Of a stretch of 64,000 bases of DNA, positions 22,735-34,130 are shown piece by piece (position 1 is the stretch's first letter; every line of letters begins with the position of its first letter). The position numbers were made by a program, and so were the translations under genes. The notes under the pieces are model-generated. The model did not search any database. It worked only from the letters and a program-made list of their open reading frames with translations, and was not told the DNA's origin. Source of the DNA: Acorus gramineus (lineage: Eukaryota; Streptophyta; Magnoliopsida; Acorales; Acoraceae); assembly GCA_030737835.1 (NCBI GenBank), contig JAUJYN010000029.1, positions 1,352,871 to 1,416,870 of the forward strand, read 5' to 3'.

Positions 22735-24557
22735 CATCACACCTTAACCAGCTGGACGGTCTTGGTGCGGAGCCTCTTCTCGCATCGGTCCAGGATCTCG
22801 ATCGGCTGCTCCACGAATGACAAGTCCGGCTCAAAGACGAGCGGCTCGAATGGAATAACGTGAGCAGGATCGTGGACGTAACGCCTCAGCTGCGAGACAT
22901 GGAAGACGTCATGGGCTTGAGCCAACTGTGGGGGCAGGGCTATGCGATTGGCCACCTCTCCAATCCGCTCAAGGATGAGAAACGGCCCAATGAAACATGG
23001 ACTCAGCTTGCCCTGCACACTGAAAAGGAAGATGCCCTTCGACAGGGACACCTTAAGGAAGACATGATCACCAACCTCAAAGGTGAGCTAATGGCGACGA
23101 TGATCGGCGTAGCTCTTCTGACGGCTCTGAGCGACTCGGATACGCTCACGAATCGTCTTGACCATCTCTGAGGTCTGGTGGATGATCTCTGGTCCCTCCA
23201 ACTGGCGCTCTCCGACCTCGTCCCAACACAAGGGGGACCTGCAGCTGCGGCCATAGAGCGCTTCATATGGTGCCATCCGGATACTCGAGTGGTAGCTATT
23301 GTTGTAGGCAAACTCCACCAATGGAAGATGCCTCTCCCAACTACCCCCAAAGTCGAGAACGCAAGCTCGCAACATGTCCTCCAGGGTCTGAATCGTCCTC
23401 TCCTACTGGCCGTCTATCTGCGGATGAAACGCTGTACTGAAGTGGAGGTTCGTATCAAGGGCGTGCTGAAGGCTACGCCATAACCTCGAAGTAAACCTCG
23501 CGTCTCCATCGGAAATGATGCTGACGGGAGTGCCATGGAGACGAACAATCTCAGAGACAAACAACTGTGCCAGGGTGTCCAGAGAATCGGTGAGTCGAAT
23601 GGGGAGGAAATGAGCAGACTTAGTCAGTCGGTCGACGATTACCCAGATGGCATCGCGACCCGAACATGACCTCGGCGAACCCAAAACGAAGTCCATGGTG
23701 ATCTGCTCCCACTTCCACTGAGGAATCTCAATGGACCGCAGCTTCTCAGCAGAACGCTGATGTTCCGACTTCACCTGCTGGCATACCAAGCAAGAGGCAA
23801 CGAAACGGCCAATATCCGTCTTCATTCCACTCCACCAGTAGCCACGACGAAGGCCCCTGTACATCTTCGTGCCACCAAGATGTACTATGAACCTCGAACG
23901 ATGGGCCTCGTCCAAGATCTTCTACTTCAACTCTGCGTCGTCAGGAATGCATACTCGACCTCTAAACCACAGGATTCCGTCCTCGCGAATCTGGTAGTCC
24001 GGACGCTCGCCCCGGGCGACGCCTTCAGAGAGGACTAGAAAGTGAGGATCCTGCCCCTGAGCTGTGTGGATCTCGTCGAGAAGAACGGGCTGCACCACTA
24101 GCCTGGCTAAAAAGCCACCCGCAGGTGTCTCTCGAACGCTGATCCAACAAGCGGCCTCCTCCAGAAGCCTCCAACGACGTACAGCCAAGTGGGCGGCCAT
24201 GCCCAAGGGCTGCCTGCTGAGAGCATCGGCCACGACATTCGCCTTACCCGGATGGTAAGCGATGTCACAGTCATAGTCCTTGAGGAACTCGACCCAACGT
24301 CTCTGACGCATGTTGAGCTCCGACTGGGACTATAAGTAAGTCAAGCTCTTGTGATCGGTGAAGAGCTTGAACTCCTCGCCATAGAGGTAGTGCCTCCACA
24401 TCTTCAGTGCAAAGATGATCGCTGCTAACTCCAAATCGTGGGTGGGATAATTCTGCTCATGGGGCTTCAACTGACGCGACGCGTAAGCCACAACCTTACC
24501 GTACTGCATCAGGATGCAACCCAAACCCAGCCGCGATGCATCGGAGTAGACTGTGAA
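22735..24557 (-). pseudogene. E2 right arm: RNase H, integrase, partial chromodomain
   Basis: Minus strand, the inverted partner of 21543-22734 plus more. Reading leftwards: RNase H from [15 protein letters not shown] (24557), a stop in the TYL/SQ segment near 24330, RNase H end and integrase N-terminus (24311-23922), integrase core with [30 protein letters not shown] and IISDGDARF (23915-23403). After a stop it continues as integrase C-terminus (23375-23088) and chromodomain start (23051-22737), which is cut after RTKTVQLVKV. The catalytic Glu region falls at the stop near 23403. Domain wording is close to E1. Confidence 0.9.
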
Positions 24558-26204
24558 TGCTGGCGCGCGCTGGCGTGCGCGCATATTTCTACACGAGCGT
24601 GCAGTGCACGCGCGGGCTGGACAGGCAGTGCGCGTGGGCCCGCGCGAGCGTGCGCGCGGGAGCGGCAGCGCGTCTGGGCGCCCGGGCAGGCGCGCGGCAG
24701 TGCGCCAGGGGTGCAGGGGCACATGCGTGCGTGCGCGTGCGGGGGGCCATGCGTGTGGCTGCCCGAGGGTTTGGGTGGGTGTCGGAGCACTCAGACTCGC
24801 GTGCGTACGTGCGTGCTCGCATGCGTGCGAGTCCGTATGCATGCTTGTCCGAGTATTTGGTATTTCTAGTAAATTTCATGTATATTTGTGTAGTTTACTC
24901 ACCATATTGAATGCCCATGTCTTGCAAATCTTGGTGAACAGTCACGCAACGACCCGGGTTTCGGTGAGTGGGTCAATCCAACCCAGTAGGGAGGCGTTCG
25001 ATGCACGTAGGCGTGCATTGCCCTCCCTTGGGGCACCATAATTGCATATTAACTTGTGTCAATGAAAAAAACATGTTAATGCATGTTTGCTATGATATAA
25101 CCATGCCTTGTTAGACATTATATGCTAGGGATATACATCCATGTATTATGTATAGAGGCCCATACATGCCTAGACACCATGTCCCATGCTTGAAAAGCCT
25201 TGATCTATGCATGTTTCCCATTTAGTTTAATTTAATTAAATCAAAATGAGAATATATTGTTATGAGCATGCCTTAGAGAATATTATAACCTTGTTGTTAT
25301 AATATATGTTTTCCCCGCATCTTAGTTATGCGCCCTGGAGGAATTCTTGAGAATTCATGACATTAGTAGTGTTAGAAATCGTTGTCGACGGATCCAAGAG
25401 GATCGTATCCGTGTGGGTAGGCTGTTTTCTCCCCTTCATTGGATCCGAGTAGGGACTCCTCGGCGTTGGAAAGCTGTCCTGACAGAGGGCTCCCATCTGT
25501 AGGTACCACCGATGCGTTCGGAGGGTGCTGATCGTGGGAGTATACCAGGTAGAGGCTACGCGAGGGAGAGGCTACTGGTGGACCAAGGGTGGAGAGCAGT
25601 CTAGTCTGTCCCAAAAGGCCCATGTCACCCCTTAAAGGGTGAGGGTGAGGGTGGGGTGGGTCGGTGATGTTACGACCCACTAGCTTGTACAGTTGCTCCT
25701 GTTTAGGGACTTTAATTATTTTAAGGTTATATGAGTTGTGTTGCATAGATTGTGCAATTCACTGAGCGTGTGGCTCACCCCTCGCATATTCTTTTCCTCC
25801 AGTTGTTACTGAGTCAGATATGAAGGAGGAGCTCCCCGAGGCATCACAGCAGTAGCGGAGCAGCGTTCACGTTTTGGGTTCTACGAGTGAGAGGCCATCA
25901 GCATCCCCTTCTTTGCTTGTATGTATTGTTATCCGTGCTTGGGCACAATACTTGTATTTGGATGTCTTTGTTTATATTGGCTCTCACAGGACAATTGATT
26001 TTGTACTCTGGTCTGTAATATGTCTTTGAATTACAGACTCAGTCGTTTAAGCTTCCGCTATATGTATATATATTATGTCAGCTACATTATTGATTGTGTT
26101 GTCATTTTCGATGTTGTTTAGAGTATTTTATTGATCTCCTGTATAGACTGCTGATATTATATATATTTGCCACGTATCGGGGACGGCCGCCCTAGGGCGT
26201 GACA
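24558..26204 (+). repeat. E2 right LTR fragment, plus orientation
   Basis: The mirror copy of the left LTR: GC-rich block (24560-24840), acceptor-like CTTGCAAATC near 24925 (the left arm reads CTTGCAGATC), hairpin GTGGGTCG...CGACCCAC at 25656-25680, GAGTGTGGCTC-type segment near 25770, and the end GGGCGTGACA at 26204. It is followed by AAAGT and a PBS (26210-26220), as a true 5' LTR would be. Its own 5' part is missing beyond the fusion with RNase H at 24557. Confidence 0.87.
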
Positions 26205-26372
26205 AAAGTTGGTATCAGAACTCATAATGTGCAGTTAGATTTTCAATCGGAGTTTTCGAGCTAATGCAGATAGCTAAAAGTCCAAAATTTTAGCGGTTCC
26301 GATCGAAAAAAAAAAAATTGGAAAACTGTTAGAAATGTCCCAAAGGTGACTAAAAGTGACACATATATAACA
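26205..26372. repeat. PBS remnant joined to the outer tip of a minus LTR
   Basis: AAAAGTTGGTATCAGAA (26204-26220) is the LTR/PBS edge in plus orientation. From 26221 (CTCATAATGTGCAG...) the sequence matches the E1 3' LTR at ~13925-14081 in minus orientation and ends ATATATAACA. So the PBS of the inverted segment is glued directly to the outer 152 bp of the original right-hand LTR. Confidence 0.8.
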
Positions 26373-28669
26373 TTGTGGGGTCATCATTGAGACCCAGGCT
26401 AGGGTACTCCGTGTTCCTTGTTTGGTTGTCGGGATATCCTATATCGGGACCTCATGGTGCCCTCCCAAGGGGTTCTTTTCCCAGTCAAGGAATACCTTTG
26501 AAGCATCTATTTGATGATTGATTTTCCTCTCACTTGGAAGGTGTTGTAGCGAGTGGTGATGCGTACGATCGGGATTGGGTGCATCCTATTGCAGCTTGGT
26601 GGGCGATCGCTTGTGGACAGGGTTCCATAGTGGCATCTGGAGTCGCTTTGATATATCATTGTGCGTTGTAGCTGCCTAGTTGAGGCCAGAGCACTGTGAG
26701 GTGCTCCCAGATACTATGCTTGTTCATGCGTCCATATGGCAGAGATATTGGACCTAGGAGGCTACCAGGTAGAGGCCACACCGGGAGAGTGCTACTGGAT
26801 GATGTCAAGAGCGTGGACTCCCTGTGATGAATCTGTCCCATTGAGTGCAGGATGCTGGAGTTCCAATGGTTATAGTTGAGCGACCTATCTCTGGCGGCAT
26901 GTGAAGCACAGTTCGCGATACTGTCGCGTTTTGCCCCCACATGGGTCATAAACGAGGAGACGCGATGCTAGCGTTCGTGATGGGACTCAACCGCCCTATC
27001 AGATAGATGACGTCGCATAGGCATTGTCGAGGTTCGACGACCCCTTATTGCGTGTCTTGTGGATTAAGTGCGGTTGAGCGGCTTACCAAGCGAGTAAGTG
27101 TCATCATGAGTGCCAGCCATGCTCGAGGAGCAGAATCTGGACTTAATTGTTCGAGGTGTTGTTTTGATCTTCCCGTAAGGGTTGAAGATCAAGTACCCCT
27201 TGCTGTGAATTGATGATCTATTTGACCAGCTCTGGTTGTGAGTGTCTTCTGTTAGATCAATCTTCGCACAAGGGTACCACAAGTCGGAGATCCGGGAGTT
27301 GGACATCCCGTAGATGGCCTTTCGTGACCGTTTAAGACACTACGAGTTTTAAGTACTGCTGTCGGGGTTGACGAATGCGCCGGATGCCTTCATGGATCTC
27401 AAAAGTTTCATTGGATCTCCATGGACTAATTTTAGGTAGTCTTCTTTGAGATTGCTCGTGGTGCGATGAAAAGGTGATATGGGTGACCTTGTTTCCCCAG
27501 GCTGGCATGCCCTCAAGCAAGTTCGAGAATCATCATTGAGTTGAAAGCGTCAGTCCATCGAGATTCCTCAGTGGACGTGGGAGTGGGTTATCAAGGATTG
27601 TTGCGGGCTCGCTAAAGACACGTTCAGGTCGCGACGCCGTCTAGGTGATCAATGACTGACTGACTAAGTCCGCGCTTCCCTCCCTAATCCGACTGATTGA
27701 GTCTCTAGACGCCTTGACGTGGGTTTCACCTTCGCGATTGTTCGTCTTCATGGCACTCCAGTCGGCGCTATTTTCAGTTGAGACGCGAGGGTTACTTTGA
27801 GGTTGTGGCGCAGCCTTGCCAGAGTTTGGCACGAGCCTCCATTTAAGTATAACGTTTCATCGCCGATGGACAACCAGACAATGAGGACAATTCAAGCCTT
27901 GGAGGACATGCTAAGTGCCTGCGTGCTCGATGATAAGGGCAGTTGGGTGAGGCACCACCCATTTGTTGGTATGCCTGCAAGACAACTGCCATTCGAGCAT
28001 CCTGATGGTACTGTGAAAGGCACTCTACAGGCGCAGTTTTATACCTCCCTTTGTGTTGGGACGGTTGAGGAGCGCCAGTTGGAGGGACCACAAGTTATTT
28101 ATTTGACCTTGTAGTGGCCTGGTTGGTTCATGTGTGCATCCGCACCTCCTAGAACCGACAGAAGGGTTATGCAGGTCATCGTCGCCAGGAGCTTACCTTT
28201 GGGTTTGGCGACTATGTTTTCCTGAAGGTGTCTGGGTTTAAGGGCACCCTCCGTTTCGACGTTCGGGGCAAGCTGAGTCGGCCCATCATTGGATTGGTTC
28301 TCGTCTTTGAGTGGATTGGGGAGGTGGCTTGTCATCTAGCCTTTCCCCCACAGCTGGCTCATGCCCACGACGTCGTCCTTGTCTCAGGGCTGAGGCGTTA
28401 TGTCCACGATCCTGCTCAGTCATTCCGTTCGACCGCCTCATCCTCGAGCTGGATTTATCATTCGTGGAGAAGTGGATCGAGGTCAAGGACCATCATGAGA
28501 AGTGGCTCCACGCTAAGACCGTTCCTTTGATTAGAGTGTGTCGGTAGCGCCAGTCTGGTGCATAGACCACTTGGAAGCAAAAGGTCTATGCGTGATACTT
28601 GCTACATTCGGTCTTCCCTTTGGGTTTCCTTAAATTTTGAGGACTAAATTTCCTAAGGGGGGGGGAGAA
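26373..28669 (+). pseudogene. A1 interior: decayed Tekay-like RT/integrase/chromodomain, and PPT
   Basis: Plus-strand remnants in many frames. An RT echo lies near 27210-27440 (LIDQL..., GYHKSEIRELDIP-like, NAPDAFMDL-like). The integrase has RTIQALEDMLSACVLDD and GSWVRHHPFV (27797-28000). The C-terminus has GTLRFDVRGKLSRPI, IGEVACHLAFPPQLAHAHDV and LRRYVHDPA (28228-28430). Stops and shifts are dense; there is no gag, protease or RNase H. The polypurine tract at 28654-28669 precedes the 3' LTR. The same decayed text with the same breaks occurs in A2 (50217-51930), so the damage predates both insertions. Confidence 0.85.
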
Positions 28670-30874
28670 TGTTATGCCTGTGTCATTTGGAGCCATTTCG
28701 GTTAAGCCTTGGTCACATCTGGGTCATTCAGGGCCTTTTTCTTTTTCGATCGGAGTTGCTAAAATTTTAGCTTTTAGCTACCTGCGGGAGTTGGAGTACT
28801 CTGATTGAAAATCTAACTGCATATTATGGGTCCTGGTACTGTTTCGTACTACCCATAAAAATTTCATCAAATTCCGGTAACGTTTTAAAAAATATGCAGT
28901 TCCGAACCGTATCCAGGTTTTGAGAGTTCCTGGTTGGTCGAATAGTGTGAGATATTTTGAGGATGTGGTGACCTTTGGTAACCTTACCCCCACCTTGCTT
29001 AGTGGTGAAGAAACCTTTGGTCTTTTGGTATGTGAGTGGGTGAGCCTAACCCTAACCTCACCACCCCCCTTATGGTCACCCCTAGACACTATTTGGGCAT
29101 GAAAATGACCTTTTTGCCCTTTCTCTCTCTCCCCCTCTCTCCCATTTCGTGGAACACCTTCTCTCCCTCTCTTGGTCTCTTTTTTTTCTCCTCTTTGTGT
29201 GTGAAGAAGGAGGAGGAAGAAGCAATTGAAGGAAAAGATGAAGAAGAAGCACAAGAAAGAGTGAGAAAGGGTGAGTATGTGTTGTTGTTGTTTCTCTTCT
29301 CTCTATCCCCTTCTCATGCCCCTTTGCACCCCTGTTTTCTGCCATGAAGGGCTTAAGGAGATGCTGATGAGGTGGTGGTAGTGGTGGTGGTGGTTGAGGT
29401 GGTCGTGGGTGTGTCGAGAACCCCGCATCTCCCCATTTCCCTCCCCCTGTTTTGGTAAGGCAGCACTCTGTATTTTAAAGATCTCAGTGAATCTAGTATT
29501 TAGAGGCACATTTTTAGGATTATGTCTTCATATGATATGATCATCTATGTGTCTAGTTGTTATATATGAAATTTGGGGTCATTATGATATCTGTGGTGTA
29601 AGTTAGAACCTGTTTTGCATGGCCTGTCCAGATTCACGTTGGAATTGATCTGTTTCAGGAAGTGATTTATTTCGGGCTTGTAGAGGCAAAATTAGGTTCT
29701 AATGTCTTCATGGATTATGATCCCAGCATATCAGAGAATGTGCATGTTTTATTTCATAATTTTTGAAAGTGTATTGGGTGCTGTGGAGATCAATTAGTAG
29801 GGCTGGTTGCAGCAGATTTGGCAGTTTTGCTCGGTTATGTGTCAAGGAGTTGTTTGCATGTGTCTTGGGTGATAATATGGAAGTATCAGGGGTTAGGGTC
29901 TTCATGAAGTAGGCTTATATGTGTGATAGGAGGTTCCACATTTTAATTGTGGATCATTGGTTGTGTTTTGCAGATCTCGTAGACCGGACGCGCGGCGATC
30001 CGGGTATCTGTGAGTGGTTTGATCCAATCCCCCCCCCCTCGAGATGCGCTCGACGCGCATAGTCGTGCGTCGCGCATCGATGGGGCATCCTAGCTATACT
30101 ACTTGTGTAGATAAGTAGTATGGCCATGCTTAAACTATAATATGTTAGATATCTTGCATGCTAGGCTTATATTGCATATATTGTATCCATGTATGAATGA
30201 TTGTATCGCATGCGCCCCTCTAGTATGGGCATGTATTTCTGTAATGTGTACGGATGTATAGAATAGGGCATGCCTTAGGTAGTATTGTAATACTACTCCC
30301 ACCATATTAATTGGAATATCCAGCATGATTAAGTCTGGGTTAATAACGGGCACCTGCCTAATATTCCCTTGCGATAAGACTCGAGGGCGTGGTGTAGTTG
30401 TTGCGCCCATGCTAATGGGGCAAAGCTATGACCAACTTCATGAGATGATGATCTCTCTCGCCCTCTCCCTCTGCACGAACTGAGTAAGTAGATGCGATTT
30501 CCTACTCGACTCAGGTTTGTTTGGAATATTGGCATGCACCTGTTAGTGCGCGAGATCGCGCTTGACCCTTCCCTTTTAAGTTGGTGATAACCAACGCATG
30601 CTTAAGTTATGCCTTGTGTGCTTATATGATTAATGGCCATACCTTGTATGCATGTTGTTTATGATGTAAATCCATGTTAGGGGTTACCCTTATAATCAAT
30701 TGTTAGATGATCGTGCATATGGTTCATGCACATAGCTATGATATGATCTCCTGTTATATATACGCACATGTTAAAACTAAATAGGCCTATCTGAAATAGG
30801 CGTGGGTACGACCGTCGTTGGGATGTACCTCATTAGTTAGTGTGCGACCGATGTAATCGCCCTTGCATTCGTGT

Positions 30875-33800
30875 TGTCACGCCCCAGGGCGGCCGTCCCC
30901 GGGACGCGGCAAGTGTATATATGATATCTGCAGTCTATACAGGAGATCAATAAAATACTCTAAACAACAACTATAATGACAGCATAGATGAAAGCAAGGC
31001 TGACATGATATATACACAGATAGCGGAAGCTAAAAGACTGAGTCTGTAATCCAAAAACGTACTACAGACTCGATCCATAATCAAATGTCCTGTGAGAGCC
31101 AATATACACACATACATCCAAATACAATCCAAACGGGGTGCCCAAGCACGGAAATATATACATACAATAAAAAAAGGATGCTAATGGCCTCTAAAACTTG
31201 CGGGACGTGGCGCTACTCCGCTACTGGTGCAGTCTCTCGGGGAGGTCCTCCTTCCGGTCCACCTCAGTAATCACTGGAGAAAAATATTATGCGAGGGGTG
31301 AGCCACACGCTCAGTGAACAGCACAACCCATGCATCACAGTTTATATTAACCACAATTTTATTAAAAGCCTCAAAGTGGTAGGAACTACACAAATCCAGT
31401 GGGTCGCTACATCGCCGACCCACCACACCCTCACCCTCACCCCTCAATAGGTGACATAGGATATTGGGACTTACAAGGCTGATAATCATCCATACACAAA
31501 TCCAGTGGGTCGCTACATCGCCGACCCACCACACCCTCACCCTCACCACTCAATATGGTGACATAGGATATTGGGACTGACTAGGCTGTTGGTCACCCTT
31601 GGTCCACCGATAGTCTCTCCTCCACTCCGTAGGTCGCTTGGCCACTCCTACATTCAGCACAGTCCGTCCCAAATCAGGAGGTGCCTACTGATGGGAGCCC
31701 TCTCACGGGACGACCTTTCTAACGCTGAGGCAGTCTCTACACGGATCCAACAAAGGGAACAGAACAGCCTATCCATACGCATATGATCCACTCGGATCCG
31801 CCGACAACACATCTCAACAACTCTAATGTCTTGAATTCTTCAGAATTCCTCCAGGGCGCATAACCAAGATGCAGGGAACATATATGATAAAAATGAGGAA
31901 AAGAAACCTTGGGAGGGCAACCTGAGGTCCCGATATAGGACATCCCGACAACCAAACAAGGAACACGGAGTACCCTAGCCCGGGTCTCAATGTTGACCTT
32001 GCAAGGCCCCCTTAATATTCCCCAAGGCATACTAATAGACATATGCTCGCATTTAATTTAATAAATCAAACTAATAGGACGCATGCATAGGTCGAGGCTT
32101 TCCTAGCATGATAACAAGGTGACAGGATGCACGGCTCTTACACATATCCTAAGGGTGCAAGTCCCTAACATACAAGTCTAGGGTGGCATGCATTCTACAC
32201 ACTAATCATGCTTACATAGATTACAAAATTACCAAGTTAATATTAACTATGGTGCCCCATGGGAGGACGGTATACGCCCAAGTGCATATAGCGCCTCCCA
32301 ACTGGGTTGGGTTGTCCCACTCACCAATAACCGGGTCGTCGCGCGACCGTCCGTCAAGATCTGCGAGACAGGGTAATCAACTTGGTGAGTAAAATACACA
32401 AATACACCAAAAATACACTAAAAATACACAACACTTGGGCAAACGTACATACGGGCCGTATGCACGCTAGCTTGAGCACCCCAACTCAATCCCGAACCCC
32501 GGGCACACAGCCGAGCCCCGTACGCATGGCCACCCGCCCCGGGCGCACAGCCGAGCCCCGGCCCGCGCGCCCAGACGCACTGCCGAGCCCAGCCTGCACG
32601 CCCGGACACCCTGTCGAAACTCCCCGGGTGCACCGCGCGCTCACTGGGCCCCAGCGCAGCGACTCGCGCGCACACCCGCACGCCCAGCACCCCATCGCCT
32701 CGCCCCGCGCGCACCCCGCGCGCACCACCGGCTCGCCTCATCGCGCGCGCACAGCACGCCTGCGCCTCTGCGCAGCGCTCCACGCGCACGCCCCTGCACG
32801 GCCCCCTGTGCGTAGCACCCGCACGCGGCCCCCTGCGCGCAGCACACACTGCGCCTTTGCGCAGCGCCCAGCGCACACGTCCCCACACGGCGCCCAGCGC
32901 GCAGCACCCGCACGCTCCTGCTTCACCCGCACGCTCCTGCTTCACCCGCACGCACGCCCGCGCGCACGCCCGCGTGCACGTGCGCGTGCCCTGCCAGCCT
33001 TCTCTTCCCGCCCTGCCTGCGCTGCCAACCTACCCGAGACAGCCTACCATCCTTCCCGAGCCACCCTACCACCTCTCATCGGCCACCAATGGCCACCAAC
33101 AACCACCAACAGCCACCAACAGCCACCAACACCCAAAAACACCCTCCTAACATGCATCTAACATGGAAAGGAAGGAAAGAAACCTTACCCAAGGAAGGAA
33201 AGGAAGGAAGGGGAAGATCGGTTGCTCTTCGGGCACCGAAACACCTCCTCAAGGACACCACCACCTTTCAGCCTTCAAAGGGGCTGAAATCAGAGGAGAA
33301 AAGAGGGTATGAGAGGCATACATGAGGAAACTTGGAAAAGAAACCATAGGAAGATAGATCAGGTCAATACCTACCCTTTCTCTTCTTTGTGTTCTTGGTT
33401 TCAAGCACTCTAGCTAGCTCAAAAGGTGGGAAAAGAGAGAGGGGGAGAGAGAAATTTAATTGGGGAAGATGATGAATAGTGGGGGAAAAGATATTTTAGC
33501 TCACTTATAATCAACTCTCACTTAGATTAGGCTAACTAGGTTTAATTAGGGTTTAAGAGAGGATTAGTGAGGCTTAAGTGAGCTTTGACTTGGGTCAACC
33601 CAACCACACAAAAAAACAAAAGGGGTTGACCAAGTCATGGGCCCACTTTGACCAAGTCAACTCTCCCAATGACTTCTCGCTCGGTCAAAACCCGGATACG
33701 CCCCGGAACTGTGAAATTCTAAAACGTACCGGAATTCGATGAAATTTTCGTGAGTGGCTTGAAATGGCACCAGGACACATAATATGCAGTTAGATTTTCA

Positions 33801-33935
33801 ATCGGAGTCCTCAAACTCAGGATGATAGCTAACAGTCCAAAATTTTAGCGGTTCCGATCGAAAAATGAAAAAACTCAAAAACTGCCAGAATGCTCCAATG
33901 GTTACTAGAAGGCTAAAAGTGACACATATATAACA
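30875..33935 (-). mobile_element. S2: solo LTR of the Tekay-like family, minus orientation
   Basis: 3,061 bp reading TGTCACGCCCC...ATATATAACA on the plus strand, with the same termini as the E1 LTRs but with the full GC-rich segment kept. Sense features: donor-like GGGTAAGG (33190-33183), acceptor-like CTCGCAG ending at 32361, a GC-rich island between them (32480-33000), and AGGGTGAGGGTGAGG repeats near 31430 and 31530. No target duplication is visible: CGTGT precedes and CTTGA follows, and about six bases present in other A LTRs (GATGCA) are missing at the site. The Arg/Ala/Pro/His-rich frames inside are composition artefacts. Confidence 0.85.
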
Positions 33936-34130
33936 CTTGAATGGAATTCAGGAGAATTCATTTGTTGTATCGGTTTGTTAAACCGGTAGCTTGGGCATTA
34001 AGTAGGCGATTAACGAGAGTAGTTGTTTTTCCATTGGGTTCACTTTGCGAACATGGAGTGTTTCCTCCCAATGTCATCCGTGTTGAAGCGGGCCGGGTTG
34101 TCCTGACAGAGGGCACCCATCCGTAGGTAC

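Larger units (their letters stand above)
19831..26372. mobile_element. E2: rearranged Tekay element forming a large inverted repeat
   Basis: The outer ends are Tekay LTR ends in minus orientation (TGTCACGCCCC at 19831; ATATATAACA ending at 26372). They are flanked by TTGCG (19826-19830) and TTGTG (26373-26377), a target duplication with one CpG-type change, within A1 interior. Inside, the order is abnormal: minus LTR, plus-strand RNase H-integrase, minus-strand chromodomain-integrase-RNase H, plus LTR with PBS, then 152 bp of minus LTR. Both halves carry the same LTR/RNase H fusion point, so one rearranged half was copied in inverted orientation. There is no gag, protease or RT. The arms are about 2.8 kb with a ~0.67 kb spacer. 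Confidence 0.85.
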
